From: Episyrphus balteatus
Lineage: Eukaryota; Arthropoda; Insecta; Diptera; Syrphidae
Direction: 5' to 3'
NCBI RefSeq assembly: GCF_945859705.1
Contig: NC_079135.1
Coordinates: 23,438,501 to 23,502,500 of the forward strand
Length of the DNA stretch: 64,000 nucleotides
The notes beneath the pieces are model-generated. The model made no database searches and had not been told where the DNA came from. It saw only the letters and a program-made list of their open reading frames with translations. The position numbers were made by a program, and so were the translations under genes. Shown in pieces: positions 23,631 through 36,000 of the stretch (positions are counted from its first letter, which is position 1; each line of letters begins with the position of its first letter).

Positions 23631-24560
23631 GAGTCGCAGATTTGAGTCACAGATTTGAGTCGCAGATTTAAGTCACTGATTTGAGTCACAAATTTGAGTC
23701 ACAGATTTGAGCCACAGATTTGAGTCACAGATTTGAGTCACAGATTTTAATCACAGATTTGAGTCAAAGATTTGAGTCGCAGATTCAAGTCACAGATTTG
23801 AGTCACAGATTTAAGTCACAGATTTGAGTCACAGATTTGAGCCACAGATTTGAGTCCCAGATTTGAGTCACAGATTTGAATCACAGATTTGAGTCACAGA
23901 TTTGAGTCAAAGATTGGAGTCGCAGATTCAAGTCACAGATTTGAGTCACAGATTTGAGCCACAAATTTGAGTCACAGATTTGAGTCACAGATTTGAGTCA
24001 CAGATTTGAGCCACAGATTTGAGTCACAGATTTGAGTCACAGATTTGAGTCAAAGATTGGAGTCGCAGATTCAAGTCACAGATTTGAGTCACAGATTTGA
24101 GCCACAGATTTGAGTCACAGATTTAAGTCACAGATTTGAGTCACAGATTTGAGCCACAGATTTGAGTCACAGATTTGAGTCACAGATTTTAATCACAGAT
24201 TTGAGTCAAAGATTTGAGTCGCAGATTCAAGTCACAGATTTGAGTCACAGACTATAGCCACAGATTTTAATCACAGATTTGAGTCAAAGATTAGAGTGAC
24301 AGATTTTAGTCACAGATTTGAGTCACGGTTTTGAGTCACAGATTTCGGTCATAGATTTGAGCCACAGATTTGAGTCACAGATTTGAGTCACAGATTTGAG
24401 TCAAAGATTTGAGTGACAGATTTTAGTCACAGATTTGAGTCACGATTTTGAGTCACAGATTTCGGTCACAGATTTGAGTCACAGATTGGAGTCAAAGATT
24501 TGAGTCGCAGATTAAAGTTACAGATTTGAGCCACAGATTTGACTTGCAGTTTTGAGTCAG
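23631..24560 (+). repeat. 13-bp minisatellite GAGTCACAGATTT with higher-order period
   Basis: About 71 tandem copies of GAGTCACAGATTT with point variants (GAGTCGCAG, GAGCCACAG, GAGTCAAAG, TTCAAGTCA). The variant GAGTCAAAGATTNGAGTCGC recurs at 23761, 23904, 24047 and 24203, at spacings of 143, 143 and 156 bp (11, 11 and 12 units). This shows amplification of a block of 11 units. Later GAGTCAAAG positions (24281, 24398, 24489) also keep the 13-bp phase. No spacer-like unique sequence is present. Confidence 0.95.
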
Positions 24561-26009
24561 TTATGAACAGTCTGAAAATTCAAGAAATAGTAAATTTTTT
24601 AAATAAACAAAAAAAAAAAGTTACACATACACCACAGTGACCGTATGCTTTTTCTGAGAAATTGACAAGTGGTTCAATTTTTACGAAATATATTTTCATA
24701 AAAACTGCAGTATTTTAGCTTGTGTAAAATATTTAGCAAGCAACAAAATTGTAAATACATGTCTACAATCGAAAGAACCTTCCTCCTTCAGCATGTTCAC
24801 AAAGAGACCATTTATTATGCAAGAATTCAACATACACCTGCAGTATGTATGTATGCAAAGACTCAGTTCCGATTGCCATTTTACTCTTGCCTTATCGCAA
24901 TCACAAATGCAATAAGTTTACTCTCAACACACACAAAAACCCTCTGGCATTCAAGAGAGAGTCACATAACTTCTCGTAATCGTTCCGTACTTAATAACAC
25001 GTTTTCTAAATCCCAAAAATCTTGAATACCTTTCTTTAGTCCGCCAGCAGTCTACACAACTCTCCATCAGTTTCTATACATTAAGACCATTTATTTTGTA
25101 AAAATTCCTTCACACACGTTCCACATAGAATTGTATATTGTCGTATCCTGCTGAGAGAATGGCTAGTTGCTGAGTCATTTTGCACGACGTAAATCGTATA
25201 ATTAGTTGAACTAGTCTCTAAGAGAAAACTGTTATTTCTTGTGTTCACCGGGGCTTTTCATCTTGGATTCAAAGCACAAAATTTGGGTTAACATTACGTT
25301 GCCTTGGGGGTAAAATATTCTATTTTAATCCTAACCTTTCTTCCTTCTCCCATCATCATTTGTCGTCGTTGGTGGAAACTCATTATTCGCTTCGTCCTTG
25401 ATTCTCAAGGATCTCAATCTTAGCTAGAGGAAAATAAATTCTAAATTCACTTTGTGTATTGAAAGTAGCAACTTTCTCGCTGTGTTGTTAGCTGTTGCTG
25501 ACTATGGCAGAGAAAATGGAAGGAGAGACATTTTGTTTTGGTGGCGTGAAATGTAGCAAGTGTTTGTTTCTTATTTATCTTTGAGAGTTGCTTGCTCTAT
25601 GTTGTGTATCCTGTGGATACGTTACCTAGGTTAGGATAACAATTACAAAGCACACAATTAACATAAACGAATTCATTTCTCTGCCGTTAGTTGATGTTAT
25701 TGTTGTACTTGTTTTGTTTACAAAACGATGATGAAACGGGAGCGGGACGTGATGTGGCAGGACGAAGAAATTGAAGGCTGAAATGGAGAAAGTCAAATAC
25801 TTTGTTGTTTTTTGAAACTTGAATTGTTTAGAACTCACAACGATAGAGATGTTTGTTTTGTTTCCTTTTACTTTTCTGTGTTGAAGTAAAATAGAAAGAT
25901 GGTGGCTCTTCAATTCTTGAAAGTTTTTCTTTGACAGAAGAGTGAAAACGTAAATAACTATTAAAAGTTTCAAGAAAAGAAAAATACTTTAAATTTTGCA
26001 AAAATATTG
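24561..26009. other. Non-coding stretch of mixed composition
   Basis: No gene is called. A 101-codon plus frame (24720-25025) and a 115-codon minus frame (25626-25973) have no recognisable domain. The composition is more balanced than in the repeats, so this may be intron or regulatory DNA. Confidence 0.4.
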
Positions 26010-26770
26010 GAAGTGTGACTTTTGACAACTTAAAGTTGCAAAAAATTTATTAAAAGTAAAAAAAAAAAAAAATTCCGACTACCTATGTTTATCCTTTTTC
26101 ACTTTTTGGTCATTTTCAGCCTAAAAATTATTTCTTGAGCATATTCGTTTAAAAGGTAACTTAAATGTCTACAAGTAAGTCCACATTTATATCGATAGAC
26201 ACTATAATTTTTAAAATACAGCTCTCGAAAGTTTGTTCAATTTTTGAGCTCAAAATTTTATGTAGAGGAATTGGGGGCGAGACCGTTTTTGTTTTATGTC
26301 TTTTACAAAAAATGTTAGAAGTGACGACTTAAAGTTGCAAAAAAATATGTTAAAGTAAAAAAAAAATGCTGACTTTGTTTACCCTTTTTCAATTTTGGCA
26401 AATTTGAAGCCTAAGGAATGATTTATTGATCATATTCGTTTAAAAGGTAACTTAAATGTCTACAAGTTAAGACTAAAAATTTATGAGCTCGAAATTTTAT
26501 GTAAGAGAATTTTTAGAAAGACCGTTTTTGTTCTATATCTATTACGAAAATGTAAGAAGTGTGTCTTTTGACGACTTAAAGTTGCAAAAAGTTTGTTTAA
26601 AGCAAAAAAAAACTCCGATAATGTTAACCATTCTTCAGTTTTTGCAAATTTTCGCCCTGAAGAATAATTTGTTGATTATAAAAATTTAAGGTAACTTAAA
26701 TATCTACAATCTAAGCCTTAAATTAACTCAATCGATCCCATAGTTTTTAAGATACAGCTCTTCAAAGTTA
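26010..26770 (+). repeat. Three tandem units of about 245-300 bp
   Basis: The phrase GACAACTTAAAGTTGCAAAAA (with GACGACTTAAAG in later units) begins near 26024, 26325 and 26570. GGTAACTTAAATGTCTACAA recurs near 26155, 26446 and 26691, and CATATTCGTTTAAAAGGTAA near 26141 and 26432. The units are diverged and the second lacks part of the first. Confidence 0.8.
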
Positions 26771-27970
26771 TGTTTTTAATGTGTCTCAACATGTTCAACA
26801 GACTGTATCTCATGAACTTCTGATCTCGTTACCGCTAATCAGCAATCAGTAAATAACTTTGAAATAAACCTTCCGGATTATAGTAAAAGTGTTTGCTTAA
26901 AGACCCCAAAAGCCCCGTTGTAAGAATATAAATACGCCCCAAGCCTCTATAATTTCTTCACGAACTAAAACATCATCATCATTTTCTAATACCAGCTATC
27001 AAACGTCAAAAGTCACAACACACAATTTACCGTCGGTCGTCGTTCGCCCTCGCCTAAGGAGCAATAAATCAACTTCTCGCTTTGCGAGCGCAGATGATTA
27101 TACCTCGTTTTGAGGCCAATACAATGAAGACCGCAAATTGCTTGTCGATCGTTTGGCCACAAATCATTTTGGTGGACCCAAAATAAAAGAGATATTCAAT
27201 GTGCGATGAAAGCTGGACCATCAGGCTTAACCAAATACCTGGAATTATAAGGAAGGAACCCTAAAGCCTGATCAATATCATCGCCAACAATATAAAAGTC
27301 TAAAAGAGCCCAGTTAACAAAGGTGTGTACGGTATACGGTTGTGTCCATGTCCACCTCCGTGTTGACCGAAATGATGTTTTCTCTCCCAAAAAATTTGTG
27401 TTCCAATTTGTAACCTGTTTTTTTTTCTGTTGGAGTGGTCTGGTTTAGGTTTTTTGGGTTCTTCTGGACACAGGAAGTTTTCTTTTTCATTTAAAGCTGC
27501 TTCTTGAGTGAGGCTACAAATGGAATGAACGGATTACCTTTGGTCACTCGATAACCGCGCACCGAATTTTTTTCTTTTTTGCACATTTTACGCATAACAA
27601 AGATGATCTCTGGAGAGAGAAAAAAAAAAGGGACATGATAACAAGTATGTACCTGTCTACATTCACCTCGCCATGGGGATAGCAGAGATCATTGACCATA
27701 TCGGGAATCTTTTGGGATGTTCCTTTTACTGTTTTTTGGTTTTTGGTTGTTTATGTTTTTTTTTTTTTTATTTCGATATTTCATGAATTCTTACATTCCT
27801 GAAAAAAAATGTTGGAAACAAGTTGGACAAACAGATGATTTAATAAATATTTCAAAATTTATTGTATTTTTTTATCCTTTCGAGTCAGATCAATAAATTC
27901 TTCCAAATTATAAAGTGAATGGTCAATAGAAGATTGTTTTTGTTATTCGGAAGCTTGTTTTTGACGCGAT
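26771..27970. other. Non-coding stretch, possible unrecognised exon
   Basis: Unique DNA. A minus-strand frame at 27196-27390 (64 codons) has a less biased amino-acid mix than other short frames here, but no domain is recognised and no convincing splice context is visible. The segment 26990-27130 is of balanced composition. No gene is called. Confidence 0.35.
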
Positions 27971-28504
27971 AATGGGTGATATGCATAAAAACGTAGTACT
28001 TACTTAAAGTAAAAGATGAAAGTAAATACTATAAATTCTAGTAAAAGGTAAAATTCATAGTATATACTTAATTTCGTATGCATAAAAAAAAGTACCTGCT
28101 AGCAGGCAAATACTTTTAGTATATACTGAATTCATCCAAGTAAATACTAGAATTCACCCAAAAATTATAGTAAATACTTTTTTTTAGATTATTTGTATTC
28201 GTTTGGTGTTTACAAATAAATTGTTTTGGAAGTTATTCGGTTTAATCCATTATAAATTTACTGTTTCTAAATTTTAGTTTGTGAACATCTGTTCGTGCTA
28301 TTTTGTGAGTCAAAAGTAAATCAGCAGCAGAGATGAGTAGCAATACGAAAGATTTGTCAATAAGCCAAATGCACTTAGCTTTTGTGCGAATTTTAAAAGT
28401 GCATAATGTAGTTATGAGTAAGTCACAGCAACCCTCTATTAAAAAAGGTAAGGCGGAGGCTATAAAAATATTTATTAATGAATACAAATCTGAAACTGGG
28501 CGAC

Positions 28505-28818
28505 ACTAAACGAAGAACCACACGAACCAAAGTAATTTTTGAAGGTTTTTTGAGTGAACTCGAATCTGAAGTCAGAAAAAATTGATTTGCCTCCGTTTTT
28601 GAAATATTACCGTTATAAAATGACCAAAAACGTAATTTTGGCCGTTTTTAATGCTATATTTTTATGTGAGGTAATTTATTAAAAACAAATTTCTAACGGT
28701 TCTATATTTTTTTTTTCCAAAAACTGTTTAAATCTTTCCGATATCTTTTTTATTGCCCGAGATTTCTTAAGTTTAAGTTAATTAGTCAAAAACAAACTTA
28801 ACTTTATTTAAAGTTTAA
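28505..28818 (-). repeat. Dispersed repeat of the GGTCAACAA family, left part
   Basis: GAACCAAAGTAATTTTTGAAGG, CTCGAATCTGAAGTCAGAAA and TTTGCCTCCGTTTTTGAAAT match the inverse of 54345-54445. The copy ends at the insertion point of the 358-bp MITE at 28819. Confidence 0.65.
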
Positions 28819-29176
28819 GGGCGAAATTCATAGTTGTTACTCAAGTTAAGATTTTTCTCAACTTGAGCATTGACTTGAGAAAATATTTTTCTCAATCAAA
28901 CTCACAATGAAATTTGACTGATTTGATTAAACTGTCATCTAAAATAAATATTTTTTTAATTATTCGCTATCATTTTTTTCCTTTAATGTTATATCGTTAA
29001 ATCGCGTCAAACACAAAATCAAATCGATACCAATTTTTAAAAAAATACATTTTTAGTTGAGAGTTTACGTAAATTAGTCAAATTTCTTTGTGAGTTTGAT
29101 TGAGAAAAATATTTTCTCAAGTCAATGCTCAAGTTGAAAAAAAACTTAACTTGAGTAACGACTATGAATTCCGCTC
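28819..29176. mobile_element. 358-bp PIF/Harbinger-type MITE, TAA duplication
   Basis: The arms, about 100 bp each, are inverted copies. The left end is GGGCGAAATTCATAGT and the right end read in inverse is GAGCGGAATTCATAGT. TAA flanks both ends (28816-28818 and 29177-29179). Inside the arms, CTCAAGTTAAG...CTCAACTTGAGCATTGACTT pairs with its inverse on the other side. A TAA (TWA-type) duplication and ends starting GRGC are characteristic of PIF/Harbinger MITEs. Confidence 0.8.
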
Positions 29177-29182
29177 TAAGTC

Positions 29183-29472
29183 ACTGATCAACAAGATTTT
29201 TGCCACAATAACCAAAATATACTTTTCTGAAGGTTTTTGGTGTGCTGAGGTTGAATCCGAGAACAGGAAAATTCTATTAGCATCCGGTTTTTAAATATAT
29301 ATACTACCGTTATACAAAAAAAAAACATTTTTATAACGATAATATTTCAAGAACGGAGGGTAATAGAATTTTTCAGGTTTCGGATTCGACCTCAGTACCC
29401 CAAAAACCTTCAGAAAAGTATATTTTAGTTATTGTGGCAAAAAAAAAGAAAATTTTGGTTGACCAGTGCTGT
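29183..29472. mobile_element. MITE of the GGTCAACAA family, 290 bp
   Basis: The left end ACTGATCAACAAGATTTTTG and right end TTTTGGTTGACCAGTGCTG are inverted, and so are the next 100 bp (GCCACAATAACCAAAATATA against TATATTTTAGTTATTGTGGC). The same family forms the larger copy at 53938-54470 and the broken piece at 28505-28818. It has no coding capacity. Confidence 0.7.
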
Positions 29473-29545
29473 CTTTGAGCTAAAGATTTATTTCATCTTA
29501 AGATATCGCGGGTAATCAAACAGATATCGGAAATATTTCTGTGTC

Positions 29546-30241
29546 AATAAGTTAAAAGAGCTTAAGTCAATTTTTATCATTTTTCAGTATAAGCAAATGA
29601 AGTTTGTGGACCAGATTTTTTTTTACTTTTTTTGTGATTACTTTTAAACTGTTGCCGCTAAACCAACAATTTTTTTTTCTGGGTACAGGCTTGTTATACC
29701 CTTAATTTTCATATGTATATTTTTCCTTGAAAACGTTCGGGACGGCCGTTACATTTGAAAAAATAACTTACTTTGACTTAAGTATACAATTTTGCAGACA
29801 TTTCAAGGAACAAAACAGCTTATGTTTACTTAAGCTGTTTTGCAAAATTGGGTTTGGTTCAAAATGCATTTTTTTAAAATGACTTGAGTCGACATAAGAA
29901 CACAAATGGTTCACTCGACCACAAGTTTAAAATAGCTTATGATGACCTAAGCGATGAATCTATTTGAATTCAAATTGTCATAGTAGCTTATGTCATGACT
30001 TAAGCTTATTTAAAAAAGTTTATTATTTTTAAGATTTTGACGATTTTATACATAAGCTATTTTGCAAATGCAGTTTTTGTCCAAAAAGACTTAAGCTATT
30101 ATGATTTTTTTTTAATTTAACGGTTTATATTTTGCGTAGAGAAATGAGACCCAGACTAAAACAAAGCTGAACAAAAGGTGAACATGTTAAGCAAATAAAA
30201 TCGTTTTTCACTTATGTCGACATAAGCTCTTTTAACTTATT
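29546..30241. mobile_element. 696-bp hairpin-rich MITE
   Basis: The ends are AATAAGTTAAAAGAGCTTA and its inverse TAAGCTCTTTTAACTTATT. Inside, variants of CTTAWGTCGACWTAAG recur near 29885, 29935, 29985 and 30210, matching the style of the element at 14498-15147. This supports one family of elements with many internal short palindromes. No coding capacity. Confidence 0.65.
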
Positions 30242-30873
30242 ACCACAGATTTAACGAGGTTTTTAAAGAAGGAAGCTCTTCTTCTTTGTTTGTAATGAAT
30301 TACCTCTTGTGGCAAAAACCTTGCTGATCAGTATTTTTATTTTACTGGAAATTACTTACCAATAAAGTGTTCACTTAACCAATTCACATTTTCCCTTTCA
30401 AAACGATAAAGTTGTTTATAATTTGATTCAAAACCCGGTCTTCGATTTTTATAGACTTTTTGGGAATTTAATACGTACAAATTCTGCCATTTGGAAAAAA
30501 AATTAACAACCCTATTTTAATAAATATCAAGAACCGATTGCCTCAAATGTGACTTAATACTGCTATTCATTATTTCCACTGCTTCATATACGGTGTTAAA
30601 ATAAAAAAAAGTATATGCTATGAGATTTACAAGTTGGTATTTTGTAACCTTGAAAAAATCTAGTAATTTCTAAAGTAAAAAAGTACTTACTAGTTTTTAT
30701 GCATACGGAATAAAGTATTTACCGAAAAAGTTCATCCAAAAAAGTAGTTACTATGACTGATAGTAAATACTTAATTTTCAGCATTTACTTGATTTTTATG
30801 CATATCAAAAATAGTATATACTTGAAAACTCTCTAGTAAAAGCATTTACTTTTTTTTATGCATATCACCCAAT

Positions 30874-31259
30874 GTCTTATAAATCGATGAACCATGGCAG
30901 CCACCACAAAAAAGTGACGCCATTTTCTAGCGTTCCAATTGAAATTTTTATTGACAATTTGAAAAACGTCATTCGAAAGATAATTAAAAAAAAAGTTAGG
31001 GGTCTGATACGGATTTTTTTTAAGTCTCTGCGTTTCGAAATATGAACTTTTGTAAAACACTTACTTATTTTGGGGTATTTTTGGGTGAGTTTTAGTTTTT
31101 TAATTTTTTTGAAGCATTCAAAAATCTCAAGCTTATAGAACATGTAGTTTATGACTGTGCGCATACATGTGCAAAAAATTGGTATTTCAAAATGGTTTTT
31201 GACCGAATAACGGGAAAAACAAGTTTTTTTGTAACTTTTTTAACCGTTTTTAATTTTTA
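30874..31259. other. Non-coding stretch
   Basis: Short A/T-rich interval between two repeats. Two overlapping minus-strand frames (30833-31060 and 30877-31164) are lysine- and phenylalanine-rich and show no domain. Nothing is called. Confidence 0.5.
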
Positions 31260-32130
31260 TCTTTTTTTCTTCAACAGATAAATAAATGAAATTTATATTG
31301 TAGATAGACAATAGACAGGACTATATCTGTGCAAAATTTCAATCAATTTTGTAGTCACAATTTTGAGATAACGGTAAAATAAAGTTTTATTATTCAACAG
31401 GTTCTATCTTTTGATCTAAAGCAAATACAAATTTGATTTAACTTTATTGAGCATCCTGATGATGTTTCACAATGTTAAATTAAAAAAACTTGCAAAAAAC
31501 CTTAAAACACATGTGAAGATCTGTTGATCATGAACAGATACCAGTGTGGGAAGTACGGTAATCTCAGTTTGGAATTTCGACATGGTTGGCTTAAAAAAAT
31601 TCTAACATTTTTTTCTAGGCATCGCAGAAGCCTACATGATATAAAATGTTTTATAGGTTGTCTAAAAAAAATTGATTCAATAGCGTGAGAACATAAAATT
31701 ATATGTTTTTTTTGCTTTTTTTGATGAAAATTGATCGAGTTCAATTCTAGCTCTTTTTGTAGATGCCTAATAGACATGATCGATATATATATTTTGAGCT
31801 GAAGGAATAAGCTTTCAGGTGGTATAAAATTTATTATAGGTTGTTATATCAAAAAAATGAATTTTTGGGTGATGGAAATGATTTTTTCACTTTTTTCATA
31901 AGAAATGATTGTTTTTAATAAATTATATTAATACTTTTTGTGCATTGTAAAAATTTCAAAATAGTTTTATTATTTAGAAGAAATATTTGGCTTTATAGTG
32001 GTATAATTTTTTTTGTAAGCTTTTAAAATAAAAAAATTAATATAATGTGAAAAGAAATAAAATGCACGACTGGGTCGCACGAACTTGCTCTTAGAGTTCA
32101 AGTTGCTTAAGTTTTTAAGACTTTTCATAT
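31260..32130 (+). repeat. Dispersed repeat, copy 1 of a pair with 49830-50290
   Basis: AATAAATGAAATTTATATTG, AATCTCAGTTTGGAATTTCG and ACATGGTTGGCTTAAAAAAA match 49858-50155 in the same orientation. The right end, at about 32060-32105, carries TGCACGACTGGGTCGCACGA followed by ACTTGCTCTTAGAGTTCAAG, a terminal phrase also found inverted at 48895-48950 and in part at 55570. Confidence 0.7.
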
Positions 32131-32229
32131 GGAAACTGGGAAACTTGAAAAAAAAAACAAATAAAAAAAAAAATTCATTTTTCAAAAAAATAAAACAATA
32201 TCTAAAATCAAATCGCCCCACAAAAGAAG

Positions 32230-32945
32230 TACGCAGTTTTATTTGATATATTAAGGTGCATTTTTAGAAAAAAAAATTTCAAAATCGTTAGAACCGTTTT
32301 TTAAAAAACTAATTTTTTATAAATAATTTTTTTAAAAAAGAGTTTTAAAATAAAATTGGTATGCTATTTTGTAGAAATCACTTATCAACATCTAAAACCA
32401 AAATTTCAAAAAAATTCAATGTTCCGTTTTCGAAAAGTTGATTTTTCAAAAAAAAATTTTCAAATTTTTTTTTAAAATCCAAAAATTATTTTTTTTTAAA
32501 TTTTATTTTTGGCTTATGTGTAAAGTATATAAATTCTTTTGTATAAAAAATTTCGTTGAACTACAATAAGCAGTTTTGCAGAAAATTCGATTTGAAAAAA
32601 GCTGTCCTATGGCAGGTACCGTTAATAATGATTTTCAAAAAAAAATTTTTTCTTCAAAAGATAGACCTCGTTTAAAAACTAACATTTGAATTTTTTTTAA
32701 AAAATCGTTGGAGCCGTTTTTGTTAAATTAAACTTTTCCGAAATTTTTGTATGACAGGTACCGTTATTTTTGGACCAAAAAAATTAATTCCAAAAACCAC
32801 TCTGGAGAGCCTCCAAAAAATGCTACATACCAAGTTTGAAGTCAATCGGTCCATCCGTTCAGGCTGTAGCTCCTTATACAGACAGACAGACTGACAGACA
32901 GACGGACTTCCGGGACCCACTTTTTTGGCATCCTCTACCATCGTA
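32230..32945 (+). repeat. Dispersed repeat family D, copy 3 (most complete plus copy)
   Basis: It runs from AGGTGCATTTTTAGAAAAAA through GGTATGCTATTTTGTAGAAA and ATGGCAGGTACCGTTAATAA to GGACTTCCGGGACCCACTTT. It contains two successive GACAGGTACCGTTA phrases and the GACAGACAGACTGACAGACA tract. Other copies are at 1290-2030 (inverse) and 7063-8835 (split). The frame on the minus strand here is a repeat by-product. Confidence 0.8.
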
Positions 32946-33008
32946 ATGTCATGGAAAAATGTTATCTCAACTTTTTTTTTTGTACGAATGCATAACTTGA
33001 TATATAGT

Positions 33009-36000
33009 TACGGTGACCATATTTCTGGAAGCGAAACCCGGGACAGATAAAAAATTCGTTGGATTCACTGAACCAAAAAGGTACATAAAATAAATGAATT
33101 TGTACATTAAATTAATGTAAAAATTCATGGGAAATGAGCCAATGTACAAATTCATTAAATTTAAAAATCTTTTTATGAACAAATTCATAAGGGAATGAAT
33201 CTTTCTTAAAAATTAAGAATAAGTTCTTAAATTTTAAGAATTCTGTTCATAAACGAATTCGAAAATTTTTGAATATGTTTAAGAAAAGTTTCTTAGATTT
33301 TAAGAAAAGTTTCTTAGATTTTAAGAAAAGTTTCTTAGTTTTTAAGAAAAGTTTCTTAGATTTTAAGAAAAGTTTCTTAGATTTTAAGAAAAGTTTCTTA
33401 CATTTTAAGATTATTTCTTAAATTTTATGATTTTTTTCATAAATTTCGTAAAAATTTAAATGAAATGTTGCTTAAATTTTATGAAAAAAATCATAAAAAC
33501 TATGAATTTTTCTTAAAGTTGTATGAGTGTTTTCATAAAATATATTACGCTTTTCATTAAAATGTATGCATTTATTTATATAAATGCATATAATACATTA
33601 CCATCTCCATTCCAAGCCTTTAATTTGTTCCTAAAAAAAAATTGTATTCCAAAAAAAAACAAACAGCAAAAGAAAACAACCCAAAATCTAAAACAAAAAA
33701 ATGAAAATTGTTTTTAAAAATAAAAGAAATTATTATGTTTAAACGTTATAAAAATGTTTTATTGATCGTTATCACTATAAATTTCACTATAAAGTTAATT
33801 TTTAATTTAATTTTACTTTTTTAATAGATGTATCATCTGGAAAGATAGAAAAAATGAATATGTACTATTTGGTTTAAAAAATTTAAATAGATAGAAGGTT
33901 AAATTATCTTTTACCTTATTGTAATCGGCAGCATTAGACTCTGGAGCTGAAAAAAAACCAATACAAAATTGAATAAGTTGGGGAAAAATAAAAATCTAAA
34001 GAATTTAGGTAGGTATCTACATCATATAGAATAATTTGAGAAATGTTGATAATATTAAGTTAAAACAAAATTTAAATATTTAGAGAAATAAAATAAAACT
34101 CAGCACTTACCTACTAAATTCTATATTTTGCTTTAGTTTGCAATGACAATCTCAAGTGTACAGGATAAGTTGAGAGTCGCCTTTAATATGGTTTTTATTT
34201 TGTGTTGATTTTTTCCCCTTTGCCGGTCCAAAGTTGAAGATTACGTATGTGCCTCCTTATTTCACAAAAATATCAAATTACGATTTTTAATTTCTAAATA
34301 TGCACCTACGAGTATAACAAAAAAAAAATTAAATATGTTAATATGTTAAAAGAAAGCAATTTTTAACATTCTATGTTTTTATACTTATCTGAGTATATGG
34401 GAAAGAGGCAACGGGAACCACCAATATTTTACACTGTTGAAATGTACTTATACTCTTCAAAATTGTCTAGGTGGCTGAAATGCTTAACACTGTTTATAAT
34501 AAATATTGTCTTTTATTCACAAACTTTTATAACTTATTTCGGCAACGACCGTCCACTTTAAATATCAGATTTTAAATTAAATCTTTCATAGATTCAGAAC
34601 AACAGTTATTATTTTCTAGATTGATGAAAAAGTACATAGACTTTAAGAAAATATACTTAAAAACTCAAAATGTAAGAATTTTTTCATAAATTATGTGTAT
34701 ACTTTCATAATATTTAATGAATTAATTCTTAAATTTTGGAAAAATATGAATTTCGAACATAAAAAGTATGAACAGATTCTTAAATTTTAAGAATAAGTTC
34801 TTAATACCGAATACAGCATAACGGTAAAATATTCCTTGTTTTTCGATCAATGAAAAAATACATTCATTTTAAGAAAAAAAAACATTCTTTTTAAGAAAAA
34901 ATACTTAAAATCACAAAATTTATGAACTTCTTACAAATGTAATTTTGAAAATAGATTTTTTTCAATTTTAGAAGGGAAAAAAGTCAATTTTAAAAACTAT
35001 CTTAACTCAAAATACAACTGAATGGAAAATAATAGTGAATTTCATTCATAAAAGTATGTCCAGATTCTATGATTCAGCTAAATATTCTTTCAAATTGGAG
35101 CTAGAAGTTTATGAATTTATTCATAAACTTTCGTATTCGTTCATAAAAAAAATTCATAAAAATTTTTTCCATAGGAAAATTTTTATGAAAACTGATTCTT
35201 AAATTTTATGAATCTTTCTTAAAAGTAAACTTTTTTTTTAAGAATTTGTGCTTAAATTTAATGAATTTTTCTTAAAAATGTATGAATTTTGGTTTATGAA
35301 CGAGATTCATAGTTTTTAAGAATAGGTAATACTTTTTTCAGTGTTGTTTTGAAAATATTGATTTTTCAAAAAAAATTAAATTTTTTTAAATGAGTTTTCA
35401 TAATTTGTCCTTATTTTGATATCAAGATTGCCTAAACGATTTTATGGGAGCGTTTTTGTTGAAATCATTTAAGTCGCATTCATAATCAGAAATCAAGAAA
35501 ATGGTTTTATAATAATGTCTGTTAATAACTTCTAAAAAAATATTTTTTTAATCAAAATCGGGAGAGCTGTTTTTACATATTAATTTTATTGTAAATGATT
35601 TTGAAATTGTATGGTCTTTAACAAAACTTTTAACATGTCCTTAAAAGTTTTGAAATTTATCTGGGTTCTGTACTCTTCCATGGCTATGTTGATCTTTATT
35701 CGAAAAAAATTTTTCCTGGTGTAACAACCTGACAACCAGAAGCTGGAACTAAATAATTGACGAACATTTAAAATTAAATCTAAAACTAAAGCCTAGTCTA
35801 GAAGCGAAACGAAAATTTTCATACAAAACCAGCACAACGAAATCGTAAACGAAAATTTTGCTTTTCGTTGCACAATACGCATCTAAGGCAACGAAATTCT
35901 TACTTGTGCTAGAATGTATGGAGAGTTTTCAATCGTTTGTCACTCCCACTTATTTGTTCAGGCAATTTTTCTTGCAGCAAAAGTTTTTTGACTTTGGAGA

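Larger units (their letters stand above)
27974..30870. mobile_element. 2.9-kb inverted-repeat element with nested insertions
   Basis: The outer ends are GGGTGATATGCATAAAAA on the left and the inverse TTTTTATGCATATCACCC on the right, flanked by AAT on both sides (27971-27973 and 30871-30873), a 3-bp target duplication. Each arm, about 200 bp, repeats TATGCATAAAAA followed by AGTACTTACT/AGTAAATACT phrases two or three times. Ends starting GGG with a 3-bp duplication would fit PIF/Harbinger, but this is inference. The inside holds at least three other elements (28505-28818 with 29177-29530, 28819-29176, 29546-30241). No transposase is present. Confidence 0.7.

Noticed and set aside
23631..24560. 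CRISPR array
   Set aside because: The 13-bp units are directly adjacent with no unique spacers, and the surroundings are eukaryotic.
33066..35345. A smaller CACTGAA...TTCAGTG element nested in the 3.2-kb transposon
   Set aside because: The supposed ends match over only a few bases and have no target duplication.
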